Positions 19,210 to 28,622 of a stretch of DNA of 64,000 nt are shown piece by piece. The notes under the pieces were generated by a model. That model did not search any database and had not been told where the DNA came from. It worked only from the letters and a program-made list of their open reading frames with translations. Source of the DNA: JOPF136 sp963773835. GTDB lineage: Bacteria; Acidobacteriota; Terriglobia; Acidiferrales; UBA7541. The DNA lies in assembly GCA_963773835.1 (NCBI GenBank), contig CAVZCQ010000003.1, positions 434,001 through 498,000 of the forward strand. Reading direction: 5' to 3'. Numbering within the stretch: the first letter of the stretch is position 1; every line of letters starts with the position of its first letter. Both the position numbers and the translations under genes were made by a program.

Positions 19210-19950
19210 CTACCCGACGATCCGCTGGTCGAGCGCCAACGGCTCTTCGAGCACGGCAGTTACGTTGGATCCGGCGCGCAGGTTCAGGTGCGACCCATTC
19301 ATCGCCAGCACCGTGGCCACGCCGATACCGCCGCCTACGAGCGTTCCCACCATAGTTCCCTTTTGGCTTTTTCCGACCGCCTGGCCTATCTCCGCGCCCA
19401 CCAGCGCGAAAGTGCTGATCATGGCGAGCTCCTCGGGCGACAAACCGGAGAGCGCGGCCACCGGATTCGAGCCCACCGCCGCGGCAGACGGCCCCCTCGG
19501 CCCGCCAATCGTCCCCAGCACTCTGCCGGAAACCGGCAAGCGGACATCATTGGGCAGCACAATGGTCTTCAGGCGAATCGACAGGGTGCTGTTCCCCGAG
19601 CTGGTTGCGGGATTGCTGGTCAACACGCCCACGACGAGCGTGCGCGCGGGAATCACGATTCCGCCATCGGCGTGCAGCGGCACGCGCGTCCGCAGGTACA
19701 CCCGCATGCCCTCGCGCGCCTGCGATTCCTGCGGCGCGCGCACGATGGTCATAGGCACGTGCGTTCCCGCCGGGATGCTGATGACGTCGGGGATGTCGGC
19801 CGGCTCGTCCGCATCCTGCCTGTCTTGGGGTTCCTGCGCGGCGAGCTCGCGCGGCTCTTGCGGCTGCTGCGTCTGGCGGGGATAGGTTTGTCCCCAGCCA
19901 GAGGGCAAGCAGAGCAGAATGGCAATCAGTAGTGCCGGTGTTCTTTTCAT
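19210..19950 (-). CDS. Secreted protein of unknown function with a VirB10/TrbI-like C-terminal pattern
   Basis: 246 residues. The start at 19950 has GGGAGG 6 bases upstream and gives a clean signal peptide (MKRTPALLIAILLCLPSGWGQ). A glutamine/glutamate/proline-rich linker follows. Next is a beta-rich region 'ISIPAGTHVPMTIVRAP', 'YLRTRVPLHADGGIVIPART' and 'LSIRLKTIVLPNDVRLPVSG', which recalls the C-terminal fold of TrbI/VirB10-like proteins without the rest of a secretion system. The central glycine/alanine-rich segment 'GKSQKGTMVGTLVGGGIGVA' could be membrane-associated. It is convergent with the DUF711 gene. Function is not assignable. Confidence 0.72.
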   Translation of the reverse strand: MKRTPALLIAILLCLPSGWGQTYPRQTQQPQEPRELAAQEPQDRQDADEPADIPDVISIPAGTHVPMTIVRAPQESQAREGMRVYLRTRVPLHADGGIVIPARTLVVGVLTSNPATSSGNSTLSIRLKTIVLPNDVRLPVSGRVLGTIGGPRGPSAAAVGSNPVAALSGLSPEELAMISTFALVGAEIGQAVGKSQKGTMVGTLVGGGIGVATVLAMNGSHLNLRAGSNVTAVLEEPLALDQRIVG

Positions 19951-20114
19951 CGCAGGCCTCCCGGACTCTCTCGACGAATTCACAGCGTCGCATCAGGCTA
20001 GGCGCGGCAGGGCACGAGAGACAAGCGCCAGGCCACGTCTGGCGCACATTGGCGCGCCCTGGCGGGGGTACCGCCGGGAAATTGAACCCGCGGATTGCGA
20101 AAGGTAAGATTCGC

Positions 20115-21884
20115 ATGGCCGTACAATCTGTGCACGTCCCGGAATCACGCGCCATGGCCCCGCCACAGACCGCATCGCCGCTGAACGCTGCTGCCGAAGA
20201 CCGGCTCGATTCCTGGAAGGAAATTGCCGCGTTCCTGAAGCGTGGCGTGCGCACCGTGCAGCGCTGGGAACGCACGGAGGCGCTGCCCGTGCATCGCCAC
20301 CAGCACGCAAAGCTCGGGTCCGTGTACGCGCTGAAGTCCGAAGTCGCTGCATGGCGGGATTCGCGCGGCAGGCGGCTCGGCGCAGCGCCGTCAGCGGCAG
20401 GCGCCGTTCGGCCGAGCGCCGCTGCCGGCAGTCGGCCCGGCCTGCCGCAGCGGGCAGGCGCGGCGGTCGAGCGCAGGCGCCGCCTGCTCGTCCTCCCTTT
20501 CGCGAATCTGAGCGGCGACGCGCAGCAGGAATATCTGTCCGACGGCCTGACCGAGGAGATGATTACGCGGCTGGCGCGGCTCGAACCGGAGCGCCTGGGC
20601 GTGATCGCGCGCACCACGGCGCTGGCCTACAAATCCGGCGCGAAGCGCGCGGACCAGATTGCCGCGGAGCTGGACCTCGATTACCTGTTCGAAGGCAGCG
20701 TGAGGGCCGCGGGAGGGCGCATCCGCGTGGACGCGCAACTGGTGGATGCGCGCGAGCACACCCACCTGTGGGCGCAGAGCTATGACCGCGACCTCCGCGA
20801 CGTGCTCGAGGTACAGGCCGACGTGGCCGCGGCCATCGCCCGCGAAGTGCGCCTGGCCATCGCGCCGCACGAGCGCGCCGCCGCTTCCACTCTCCGCCGT
20901 GTGGACGCGGAAGCCTATCAGGCCTTCCTGATGGGCAGATTCCTGATGAACCAGATGACCGCGCCGGCTCTGGCGCAGAGCCTGGAATGGTTCGCCCGCG
21001 CCGTGGCGCGCGATCCGGTGCACGCCCTCTCGCATGCCGGCATTGCGCAGGCCTACGGCCTGTTGGCCACGGTTCCGTTTGACGCGATGCCGCCGCACGA
21101 GGCCATGCCGAAGGCCGCCGCGGCGGCGCGCCGCGCGCTCGAACTGGACGCGGCTCTCCCGGAAGCCCACGCCGCACTGGGCCTGGTGCTGCACCACTAC
21201 GAATGGAACTGGCCGGAAGCGGAGAAGGCTTACCAGCGCGCGCTGGAGCTGAACCCAGACTACACCGCCGCGCTGCTGCGTTACGCCTGGCTGCTGCTGG
21301 CGCTCGGTCGCGCCGACGAGGCGCTCGCGCGCATCGCGCGTGCGCAGGAGATTGCGGAGGAGATCGATCCGCACCTGATCGTGGTGGTGCGCGCCACGCG
21401 CGCCGCGGCTCTCTATTTCGCCCGGGATTTCGACGGCGCCATCGGCGAATGCCGCGCCGCGCTCCAACTCGATGCGCGCTTCTACCTGCTGCACTACCTG
21501 GTGAGCCGCGCGCTGGCGCGCAAAGGGCAGCGCGCCGCCGCCGTCGCCTCGCTCGCGCGCACGCGGAGCGTGTGGAACGACGTGCCGCTCGCGGCAGCCG
21601 GAGCGGGGCTCGCATACGCGATTGCCGGGCGCAGAACGGAAGCCACACGCATCCTGCGGCAACTCAAACAGCAGCGCCAGCGGAGCAATATTCCCGCCAC
21701 CTATCTCGGAATGCTGTACGCCGGGCTGAAGGATTACGACGCGGCATTCGAGTGGCTCGAGACGGCCTACCAGGAGCGCGCCGACGGACTCACGCTGCTC
21801 AATGCCGAGCCTATGGCAGACAGCTTCCGTGCCGATCCGCGCTTCGCATCGCTGGTGCGCCGCATAGGATTCGCGCCCGCGTGA
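20115..21884 (+). CDS. HTH–TolB-like–TPR regulatory or signalling protein
   Basis: 589 residues in three parts. Residues about 27-75 carry a helix-turn-helix ('SWKEIAAFLKRGVRTVQRWE'). Residues about 125-255 form a TolB/FlgO-type nucleotide-cyclase-associated domain ('LLVLPFANLSGDAQQEYLSD', 'GLTEEMITRLARL'). The rest is a string of tetratricopeptide repeats ('ALELDAALPEAHAALGLVLH', 'RALELNPDYTAALLRYAWLL'). This combination is common in Acidobacteriota and resembles the accessory part of class III adenylate cyclase regulators, without the cyclase domain. A DNA-binding or scaffold role is likely but untested. The ATG at 20115 is supported by AAAGG; the upstream open frame has no such support. 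Confidence 0.8.
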   Translation: MAVQSVHVPESRAMAPPQTASPLNAAAEDRLDSWKEIAAFLKRGVRTVQRWERTEALPVHRHQHAKLGSVYALKSEVAAWRDSRGRRLGAAPSAAGAVRPSAAAGSRPGLPQRAGAAVERRRRLLVLPFANLSGDAQQEYLSDGLTEEMITRLARLEPERLGVIARTTALAYKSGAKRADQIAAELDLDYLFEGSVRAAGGRIRVDAQLVDAREHTHLWAQSYDRDLRDVLEVQADVAAAIAREVRLAIAPHERAAASTLRRVDAEAYQAFLMGRFLMNQMTAPALAQSLEWFARAVARDPVHALSHAGIAQAYGLLATVPFDAMPPHEAMPKAAAAARRALELDAALPEAHAALGLVLHHYEWNWPEAEKAYQRALELNPDYTAALLRYAWLLLALGRADEALARIARAQEIAEEIDPHLIVVVRATRAAALYFARDFDGAIGECRAALQLDARFYLLHYLVSRALARKGQRAAAVASLARTRSVWNDVPLAAAGAGLAYAIAGRRTEATRILRQLKQQRQRSNIPATYLGMLYAGLKDYDAAFEWLETAYQERADGLTLLNAEPMADSFRADPRFASLVRRIGFAPA

Positions 21885-21920
21885 GGGGCACGGAGATCAG
21901 AGATCCTGCCTGGCGTGGGT

Positions 21921-23081
21921 CTAAGATGCGGCTTTCTGTGGAGGGAGCAGGTCCCAGACGCGCCAGAACTCCTGCATATCCGTGGGGGTGCCGAGCGAGA
22001 CGCGGACGTAATCCGTCATCGGAGGGAACGGGCGGCCGATGAGCACGTTGTTCTGCCGGAAGTGCTCGATCACGTCCTGTGCCGGGCGGCCCGAGTGGAC
22101 CATCACGAAGTTCGTCTGCGAATCAATCACCGCCAGCGAGCGCGATTTCGCCTGCCTGTAGAATTCCTGTCGGTCGGCGGCGTTTCGTGCCGCGCCTTTC
22201 GGGACTGTTTCCGCATCGTTCCACGCAGCGAGCGCTGTCCGCGCCGCGGGAACGCCCACGGCAAACAGCATGCGGCGCGCAGCCAACACGCGCGCCGTAT
22301 CCGCGGCCGCGACCCCGTAGCCGATGCGCATGCCGGCCAGCCCGTAAATTTTGGAAAACGTGCGCGTGACGATCAGCCGCGGGTCGTCCACGGGACGGTC
22401 GAGAAACGACACATAATCCGGTGAGCCCACCACGAAGTGATGGTAGGCCTCGTCCATCAGCACCGTGTACGACGGCGGCAGTTTGCGCAAAAAAACTTCC
22501 AGATCCTGCCGCGGCGTCAGCGTGCCGGTGGGATTGTTTGGATTGCAGATATACACCAGCCCGGAGCCGCCCGCCGCGCGCTCCAGAATCCCGTCCAGGT
22601 CGTGCGCGTAGTTTTTTGTCAGCGGAACCGGCACCATCTGTGCTCCGGTGCTCGCCGCCTGGTGCACGATGAGCTCGAAGGTGGGATCCGCGTACAGCAG
22701 CGTCTTCCCCGGCTCCAGAAGCGCGGCCGCGGCCATGCGCAGATTCTCAGAAGACCCACAGCCGAGCAGCACCTGCTCCGCCTTCACTCCGTGCCGCGCG
22801 GCAATTGCGGACACCAAATCCTCGTACTCGTGCTTCGGATAGCGATTGGCCATTGCCGCGCTTCCCTCCAGCGCGGCATATGCCTGCGGAGATGGGCCGT
22901 AGGCATTTTCGTTCGAGTCGAGGCGAATCGGCCCATGGGGAGTGCCCGCCTGGAGCGTCCGCCAGTTCCCTGGCCATGCGGATCCAACCGCCTCGGCGGG
23001 CAGGCCCAGCGCGGGAAGCGCGGCCGCCGCGCCCACTCCGTTGAACATCTGGCGGAAGAATTGTCTGCGCGCGAGAGGCAT
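21921..23081 (-). CDS. Tat-exported PLP-dependent aminotransferase, histidinol-phosphate aminotransferase-like
   Basis: 386 residues. Fold-type I aminotransferase signatures are all present: substrate-side 'LDSNENAYGPSP' (54-65), 'ICNPNNPTG' (178-186), 'LMDEAYHHF' with Asp210, and 'TFSKIYGLAGMRIGY' with the PLP Lys244. It resembles HisC. Unlike a biosynthetic enzyme, it begins with a twin-arginine-like signal (ARRQFFRQM followed by an alanine/leucine-rich core and a likely cleavage near PAEA), so it is predicted to be exported folded with its cofactor. No his genes are nearby. The substrate is unknown; export argues against a role in histidine synthesis. Confidence 0.82.
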   Translation of the reverse strand: MPLARRQFFRQMFNGVGAAAALPALGLPAEAVGSAWPGNWRTLQAGTPHGPIRLDSNENAYGPSPQAYAALEGSAAMANRYPKHEYEDLVSAIAARHGVKAEQVLLGCGSSENLRMAAAALLEPGKTLLYADPTFELIVHQAASTGAQMVPVPLTKNYAHDLDGILERAAGGSGLVYICNPNNPTGTLTPRQDLEVFLRKLPPSYTVLMDEAYHHFVVGSPDYVSFLDRPVDDPRLIVTRTFSKIYGLAGMRIGYGVAAADTARVLAARRMLFAVGVPAARTALAAWNDAETVPKGAARNAADRQEFYRQAKSRSLAVIDSQTNFVMVHSGRPAQDVIEHFRQNNVLIGRPFPPMTDYVRVSLGTPTDMQEFWRVWDLLPPQKAAS

Positions 23082-23162
23082 GGTCTTTGTTGAATACCAA
23101 CAATGCGCTGCGAGGTCAAACGGAAATACGCTCGCCCGCGAGAGCGACGACGGCCACGCCCC

Positions 23163-25352
23163 TTAGCGGCGGGACTGCGAGAGAGTTTTCTGGGCGGCCT
23201 CGCGGCGAAGACGTTCGCGGTTCACGTCGCCCGCCAGACGCACCGTGTTTTGCGGAAAGAGCGCGCCGGCCCATGCCGTGTTGAGCCATTCCGGATGCTG
23301 GCGGATCTCCGCGCCGAAATCGCGCAGCGCTTGCTCACGGTCGGGGAGCAGCCATTCTCCCAGCCCCAGGCCCATTAGCGGATCATCCGCGCGCTGTCGC
23401 CAGGCGTTGAACACGCTGCGCGACCTGCGGAAACTGGCCAGCGCGGGTTGAAACGCTCCGGCTTCGAGTTGTGCCCAGCCCAGTTCGAGAATTACCTCGT
23501 CCGTATTCGGCGTCACACCTACCAGCCGCGAGAGCAGCTCCACCGCTTCCGGCGCGCGCCCTGTCCGGTAATACCACCAGCCGATGCGGTCCAGCCCGAT
23601 CACGGGCATGGCCGCCCAGTGGCCGGCGCGAATGTAATCGGCATAGCGGCTGGCGTCCTTGTCATCCCCGGAGAAGAGTTTCAGGCCTGCAATCTCCTCT
23701 GCGAGCACGGCATCACGCGCGGGGTCGCGGGGCTTCTCCCGCGAGCGCGCGGCTTCCAGCGCCGCAACGCCGCGCTTCGCGTCGCCGGAAGCGGCAAACG
23801 CGTCCGCGGCCGCGGAGAGCGCCGCGTTCCGGCTCATCCACGGGCCGGGGCGCGTGGGCTGCTCCGGCATAACCTCGAAGAGTTTCAGGAAGGCGTCTGC
23901 GGCATGCGCAAAGTCCGCGTTTGCGAAGGCGGCGCGCCCATACGCCGGCAGGTAATCGGGATCGTTGGGCAGGACGCGCAGGGAGTATTCCGCCAGCCGC
24001 TCCGCCTGCGCGTAGTCGTGCGTGTTCATCAACTGTTCGGCGCGCCCGCGGGCCACTTCCGGCAGCTCTCCGTGGCCGCCCGGCGCGATTTTCATGAGCT
24101 GCTGTGTGGTTTCCCACGCGGCGTCCACGTCGCCCGCCAGCAGCAGGGCGCGGATGCGTAGCAGGTACGCTTCCAGCGATACGGGCTCGAACTCCAGCGC
24201 GTGCTGGGCCAGCTCCGCGGCGGCTTTCATATCCTGCCGCTGGAGCGCCGCGGAGGCCAGATGCACGGCGAACTGGCGCACGTCGCTCGCGGCCACGGCG
24301 TCCAGCGGAACGAGCTTCTGATAATTCTCCAGCGCGCCGGCATAGTCCCGCAGTGCGAAGCGGGCCTCGGCCAGCGTTTTCAGTGCGGGCACGTCATCCG
24401 GCTTCGTGGTGAGCACGCGTGTGGCCAGCGTGGAAGCGGTCCCATACCGGCCCTCCGCCAGTGCCAGAACCGCCTGATCCCGAGCGAACACTTCCTGGAA
24501 TTGGAGCGCCCGCGGCGGTGGAGCGGGCAGCGACGCTACCTCCTGGCGCACCGCGGCGATGCGCTCCTCCGGCAGCGGGTGCGAACGGAAATATCCTTCC
24601 AGGGTCTCGAGCGCCACGCGCGATATTTCCTCCCCCGGATTGCGCGCCCCCCCCTTCGTCTCCTTGTAAAGCTTGCCGAACTGTTCGAAAACCGCGATCA
24701 CTTCCAGCGGGGAATAGCCCGCCGCCGCGGCCAGCTTCGCGCCTTCGCGGTCGGCTTCGAGTTCCTGGTCCTTCGTATACCCGGCCACAAACACCGCCGC
24801 GGGTAGCCGCACAATGCCGGACAGGGGCAGCCGCCGCATGGCCAGTTCGATTTGCAGCCGCTCGGCGCAGTGGTAATGGTCGATGTGCTCGATCTCGTGG
24901 CCCAATATTGCGGCTAAGGCGTCTTCCGTTGTCATCAGCTCCAGCAGGCCTTCGCCGATGAACACGTGTCCCCCGGGCAGCGCAAACGCGTTGATAAAAT
25001 TCACGTCGGGAACGTAATGGAACCGGTAGGGCAACCGCCGGTGGGCGTGCTGCGCCACGGTTTCTCCCACCTTTTGTATGTAGGACTGGATGGCCTGGGC
25101 TTCCGGATTGTTCCCCGGCCGCGAAAGCATGGCCTCGTACTTTCGCGCCAGTTGGTTGCCGATTTCGATTTCCTTTTCGTCCGGAAGGCGGGTGACCACC
25201 ATGGGCATGCGCGTCAACTCCCGCTGCGTATCGGCCAGAAAGAAGAGCAGGGGCGCGGGGCTCACCGGCACGTCCGGCTTGCGCACCTCGCTCAGCACCA
25301 GCCCGAGCGAGGCGAGCAGCACGGCAACCAGAAGATAGACGCGGTGTTTCAC
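23163..25352 (-). CDS. M48-family metalloprotease with TPR domain (BepA/YfgC-like)
   Basis: About 729 residues from a GTG at 25352 that overlaps the stop codon of the preceding gene (GTGA). An N-terminal hydrophobic segment (residues 4-22) acts as signal or anchor. The zinc protease motif HEIEH is at 152-156 and the third ligand motif ELEAD starts at Glu197. The rest, from about residue 290, is TPR-like and alanine-rich. This is the layout of BepA, a periplasmic protease/chaperone that controls outer-membrane protein assembly. That fits a genome rich in large outer-membrane receptors (inference). Longer upstream starts would run deep into the DUF2339 gene and are unlikely. Confidence 0.85.
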   Translation of the reverse strand: MKHRVYLLVAVLLASLGLVLSEVRKPDVPVSPAPLLFFLADTQRELTRMPMVVTRLPDEKEIEIGNQLARKYEAMLSRPGNNPEAQAIQSYIQKVGETVAQHAHRRLPYRFHYVPDVNFINAFALPGGHVFIGEGLLELMTTEDALAAILGHEIEHIDHYHCAERLQIELAMRRLPLSGIVRLPAAVFVAGYTKDQELEADREGAKLAAAAGYSPLEVIAVFEQFGKLYKETKGGARNPGEEISRVALETLEGYFRSHPLPEERIAAVRQEVASLPAPPPRALQFQEVFARDQAVLALAEGRYGTASTLATRVLTTKPDDVPALKTLAEARFALRDYAGALENYQKLVPLDAVAASDVRQFAVHLASAALQRQDMKAAAELAQHALEFEPVSLEAYLLRIRALLLAGDVDAAWETTQQLMKIAPGGHGELPEVARGRAEQLMNTHDYAQAERLAEYSLRVLPNDPDYLPAYGRAAFANADFAHAADAFLKLFEVMPEQPTRPGPWMSRNAALSAAADAFAASGDAKRGVAALEAARSREKPRDPARDAVLAEEIAGLKLFSGDDKDASRYADYIRAGHWAAMPVIGLDRIGWWYYRTGRAPEAVELLSRLVGVTPNTDEVILELGWAQLEAGAFQPALASFRRSRSVFNAWRQRADDPLMGLGLGEWLLPDREQALRDFGAEIRQHPEWLNTAWAGALFPQNTVRLAGDVNRERLRREAAQKTLSQSRR

Positions 25353-28300
25353 AAATATTGCCTGATCCTCTCGCGGAAGCGCGTGTACAGTGTGGCCACG
25401 CCCAGCAGCGAGGCGCCCAGCACCACGAAAGTCAGCGCGCGCTCCGTCAGCGTCATGTCCCAAATGTCCACCAGCGGGATTTTTGCCACGCACAGCAGGA
25501 GCAAGCCCAACCCAGCGAGACGGTAGCTGCGTTCCCCCACTTTCAGCGCGAACAAGAACACTGCGACTGCTTCGAGTCCCCACCCCATAGTCACCATGCC
25601 CTTACTCAGTTCCGCTGCGAGCAGCGACGTCACCAGCAGCATGGCCACGAAGAACAGGGTCTGCTCCGGCCGGTTCACGAAGTGGAACCACCCGCGCCGC
25701 ACCCGCCCCGCCGCCGGGGCCTTCTCGCCTTTCACCCGCAGACGGAATGCCAGCGGCAGCCCCGCCAGCAGCAACGCCGCAGTCACGCTGAGCACGAAGA
25801 ACCGCCCGAAAGCAAGCGGCGCAGGCAGCGGGAAATAACTCCGCTCGTAAAAATTGTGCAGCACACCGCGCACCGCCACCGCCAGCCCCAGAATCAGGCT
25901 CTGCGAGATGAACAGCCGCCGGCCGCTCATCGCCGCCACGGCCAGCAGCACCGCCGTCAGGCCCGCCCACGCGGCCACTACCCAGTCGATCGGCACTTCA
26001 AACCGCAGCAATGCCACCGCCGCCAGCAGCCCCATCCACGAGTGCGCCTCCGCCACGTGCCAGCGGCGGTCTCCGGCCAGGAATTCGTCCGCGCGGCCCT
26101 GCAATCGCTCGTAAACGAAATAGAACACCACGGCCATGGGAACGACGGTATAGAGCCGCGCGCTCAGTATTTCCGGGCCACTCTCCGCGTTCAGGTTGAC
26201 GAAAAAGATGCGGAAAAAACCGGAGATAAACAGGGCGTAGGCCTGGAGGCGCAGCGCCAGCCACTGTTTCGCCATCCCCGTTTCGACAAGCGCGATGCCC
26301 AGAATCGCCCACGCAAGCGCCACGCTCGCCGGCTGCAGCTCGTACCAGGCCAGCAGCGCTAGCACGCCCGTTCCTGCCCAGGCGAGCGCAGCGGGCAGAT
26401 GCTGTGTCCATGCGCGCTCTTCCGCTTCGCCCCAGCGCGCGCCGATGTAGCAGAGCGCGGCGATGGCCGCGAGCGTCATTAGGCGTAGCGAAATACCCGA
26501 ACCGCCGTGCAGCGCGCCTCCGGTCAGGTGTAGGTTCACCGCCAGCACGCGCCCCAGCGCGAGCGCCACGGCGGCGCACGCCTCCGGCATCAAACGGTAT
26601 TCCTTCCAGCGTTTCGCCGCGCCCAGCAGCAGGACGCCCAGCGCCACCCACGCCACCGCGATCCACGCGTACGGCAGTGCCACGTACGCTCCCGCCATGG
26701 CCACGCCGCCCGCCAGCCAGGAGAGAATCTCGCAGGCGAACTCGTCCCAGCGCTCCGGAAACAACGACGGCCAGCCCCGCGGCGCCACGTGCGCGGTGAA
26801 CAGGAAGAGCACGGCTGCCACCGCGCAGGTCAATCCGAGCGGCCAGTGCAGCGCGTAGGTGGCATGGTCCATGCGTTCGCCGAACACTCCGGCCGCGTGC
26901 ACGCCGATGAGCTGGATGGCCGCCACCGCGCTGGCGATATAGCCCAGCCGCCGGAACACGATTTCTGCCAAAAAGACTCCGGAGAAAAACAGCGCCTCCG
27001 CCAGCGCCAGCCAGAGCAACGAGGTGTTTTCCGGCGAGAAATGCAGCGGCAGCGCGGTGAATATCAGCGTGACGCCGATCGTGGTCAGCAGCACAAACGC
27101 TGCGCGCCGGCGCCGCGCGATGGGGAGCTGCCCCAGGACGAACTCCACTCCTCCCAGGGCCAGCAGGAATTTCCACGCCCATTCCGGATGAACGGACTGA
27201 TATTTCGCCAGCGCGAGCAGCAGGAACGTATTCAGGATGCACGCCACGCTGGACGTGCCCTCGTCCTCCGGCGCCTTGCGTAGCACGTACGACGCTCGGA
27301 ACACCGCCCAGTAGAGCAGCAGGAAGGTGATGCTCGCCGCGAACTGCGGGAACGGCCGCAGCGGCCGCGGCATCGGCTCGATGATCGGTACCAGCCACCA
27401 GAAGTGGTTCAGGTAGGTGGCCAGGATTCCGAACACTTCCAGTTCGTACCACTTCATCCGCACCGACAGCACCGCCACAGCCATGGCCAGAACCACCGCT
27501 GCCGAGAGGCTCCATACGCCGCCCTCGCGATTCACCGTGATGGTCAGAAACGCCAACAGCAGGGCGAGCCCGGTGATCATTTGCGATCGGTACCGCAGCG
27601 TGTGCGCCACCATCGCGCCGGCCACAATCAGCATCAGCAGCAGATCCGCCACCAGCGTCACACCCTCGAGCCGTGCCGCGGGCACGTGATACATCGCGTA
27701 GGTCACAAAAAACAGCAGCGGCCATCCGCCCGCGATTCCCACTCGAGCCAGCAGCCGGTAGCGCTCCACCCGTTCGAACCGGATTCCCGCCGCCAGCAAC
27801 GCGATGCCGCTCAGATATCCCACCGCCACGCGCCGCGCCGGCGTCGTCGCTTCCAGCACCAGAAAGAACGCAATACCCAGCACCAGTCCGGTAATGCCGA
27901 GTTTGCTCAGCCAGTTCGTCCCGAGCATTTCCTCGATGTCCGGCAGTTGCATGCGAGCTCGTTGCCCCGGCTGCGCGGCGGTAGACGGCGCCGCGGCCGG
28001 CACGGGGCGGACCACCTCGCCGGGATGCGCGGGGACAACGCTCGGAGCAGCGGGCGAGGGTCCAGGTGTTTTCGGCGCGGCGGGGCCTGCGAGCGAGGGC
28101 GCAGGAGTTAGCGGTACGGGCACGGGAAGAGCGGGTGCAGAGGGCGGCTGTAAGGCCGGCGGCGCATGGGCCGGAGCAGGTTTCGACGGTTCCGCAACAG
28201 CGTGGGGCGTCGGCTCCGCCGCCGGGCCGCCGAATCCCCGGGACGCCACCGCAACCTGGAGCTGCGCCACGCTCTCTTCGAGTTTCCGCAGGCGCGTTCC

Positions 28301-28525
28301 CAGTTGGTGCTCGATCGCTCCGAGCCGCCCATCGATCTCCTGAAACCGCGAGTGCAGCCGCACGGCGCGTACGATTGTCCACACCACGAGCGCGCCCAGG
28401 ACCAGGAATATGCCGCCGATGATTTGCGTATCGGTCCGCCGCGTACTTGAAAGAACGAGGAGCCCAAAGATGACGATGGCGATGATGACGAAGCCCGCGT
28501 AGCGGGGTTTGCGTGGCTCAGTCAC
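25349..28525 (-). CDS. DUF2339 family polytopic membrane protein
   Basis: 1,058 residues. An N-terminal membrane helix (residues 10-25) and a second (36-54) are followed by a short coiled coil ('LGAIEHQLGTRLRKLEESVA'). A long proline/alanine-rich linker spans about 105-190. The remainder contains some twenty or more hydrophobic segments. This matches DUF2339, a family of large predicted inner-membrane proteins of unknown function. It overlaps the M48 protease gene by 4 bases, so the two are translationally coupled and probably act together in the envelope. Confidence 0.83.
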   Translation of the reverse strand: MTEPRKPRYAGFVIIAIVIFGLLVLSSTRRTDTQIIGGIFLVLGALVVWTIVRAVRLHSRFQEIDGRLGAIEHQLGTRLRKLEESVAQLQVAVASRGFGGPAAEPTPHAVAEPSKPAPAHAPPALQPPSAPALPVPVPLTPAPSLAGPAAPKTPGPSPAAPSVVPAHPGEVVRPVPAAAPSTAAQPGQRARMQLPDIEEMLGTNWLSKLGITGLVLGIAFFLVLEATTPARRVAVGYLSGIALLAAGIRFERVERYRLLARVGIAGGWPLLFFVTYAMYHVPAARLEGVTLVADLLLMLIVAGAMVAHTLRYRSQMITGLALLLAFLTITVNREGGVWSLSAAVVLAMAVAVLSVRMKWYELEVFGILATYLNHFWWLVPIIEPMPRPLRPFPQFAASITFLLLYWAVFRASYVLRKAPEDEGTSSVACILNTFLLLALAKYQSVHPEWAWKFLLALGGVEFVLGQLPIARRRRAAFVLLTTIGVTLIFTALPLHFSPENTSLLWLALAEALFFSGVFLAEIVFRRLGYIASAVAAIQLIGVHAAGVFGERMDHATYALHWPLGLTCAVAAVLFLFTAHVAPRGWPSLFPERWDEFACEILSWLAGGVAMAGAYVALPYAWIAVAWVALGVLLLGAAKRWKEYRLMPEACAAVALALGRVLAVNLHLTGGALHGGSGISLRLMTLAAIAALCYIGARWGEAEERAWTQHLPAALAWAGTGVLALLAWYELQPASVALAWAILGIALVETGMAKQWLALRLQAYALFISGFFRIFFVNLNAESGPEILSARLYTVVPMAVVFYFVYERLQGRADEFLAGDRRWHVAEAHSWMGLLAAVALLRFEVPIDWVVAAWAGLTAVLLAVAAMSGRRLFISQSLILGLAVAVRGVLHNFYERSYFPLPAPLAFGRFFVLSVTAALLLAGLPLAFRLRVKGEKAPAAGRVRRGWFHFVNRPEQTLFFVAMLLVTSLLAAELSKGMVTMGWGLEAVAVFLFALKVGERSYRLAGLGLLLLCVAKIPLVDIWDMTLTERALTFVVLGASLLGVATLYTRFRERIRQYL

Positions 28526-28622
28526 TGTGACACTTCGTTGCGCAGAGTGTACCTAGCGCGGGCGCGGCTGGCAAAACGGAAAACGTGGCATGTGCCCACG
28601 GCTGCGCCCTTTGCGGGTAGCG

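Noticed and set aside
20391..21662. Long open frames antisense to the TPR regulator and similar ones opposite the receptors, FolC/PlsC, the multicopper oxidase, DUF2339 and the carboxylase (for example 25998-28382, 35768-37450, 37396-39879, 57073-58902 minus; 3436-4323, 6268-7722 plus)
   Set aside because: They mirror a clearly homologous gene on the other strand, have arginine/glycine/alanine-rich composition typical of high-GC shadow frames and show no family motif.
25353..25583. Longer N-terminus for the M48 protease (start at 25583)
   Set aside because: It would overlap the DUF2339 gene by more than 230 bases and adds non-conserved sequence; the GTG at 25352 overlaps the stop codon and is followed directly by a signal/anchor helix.
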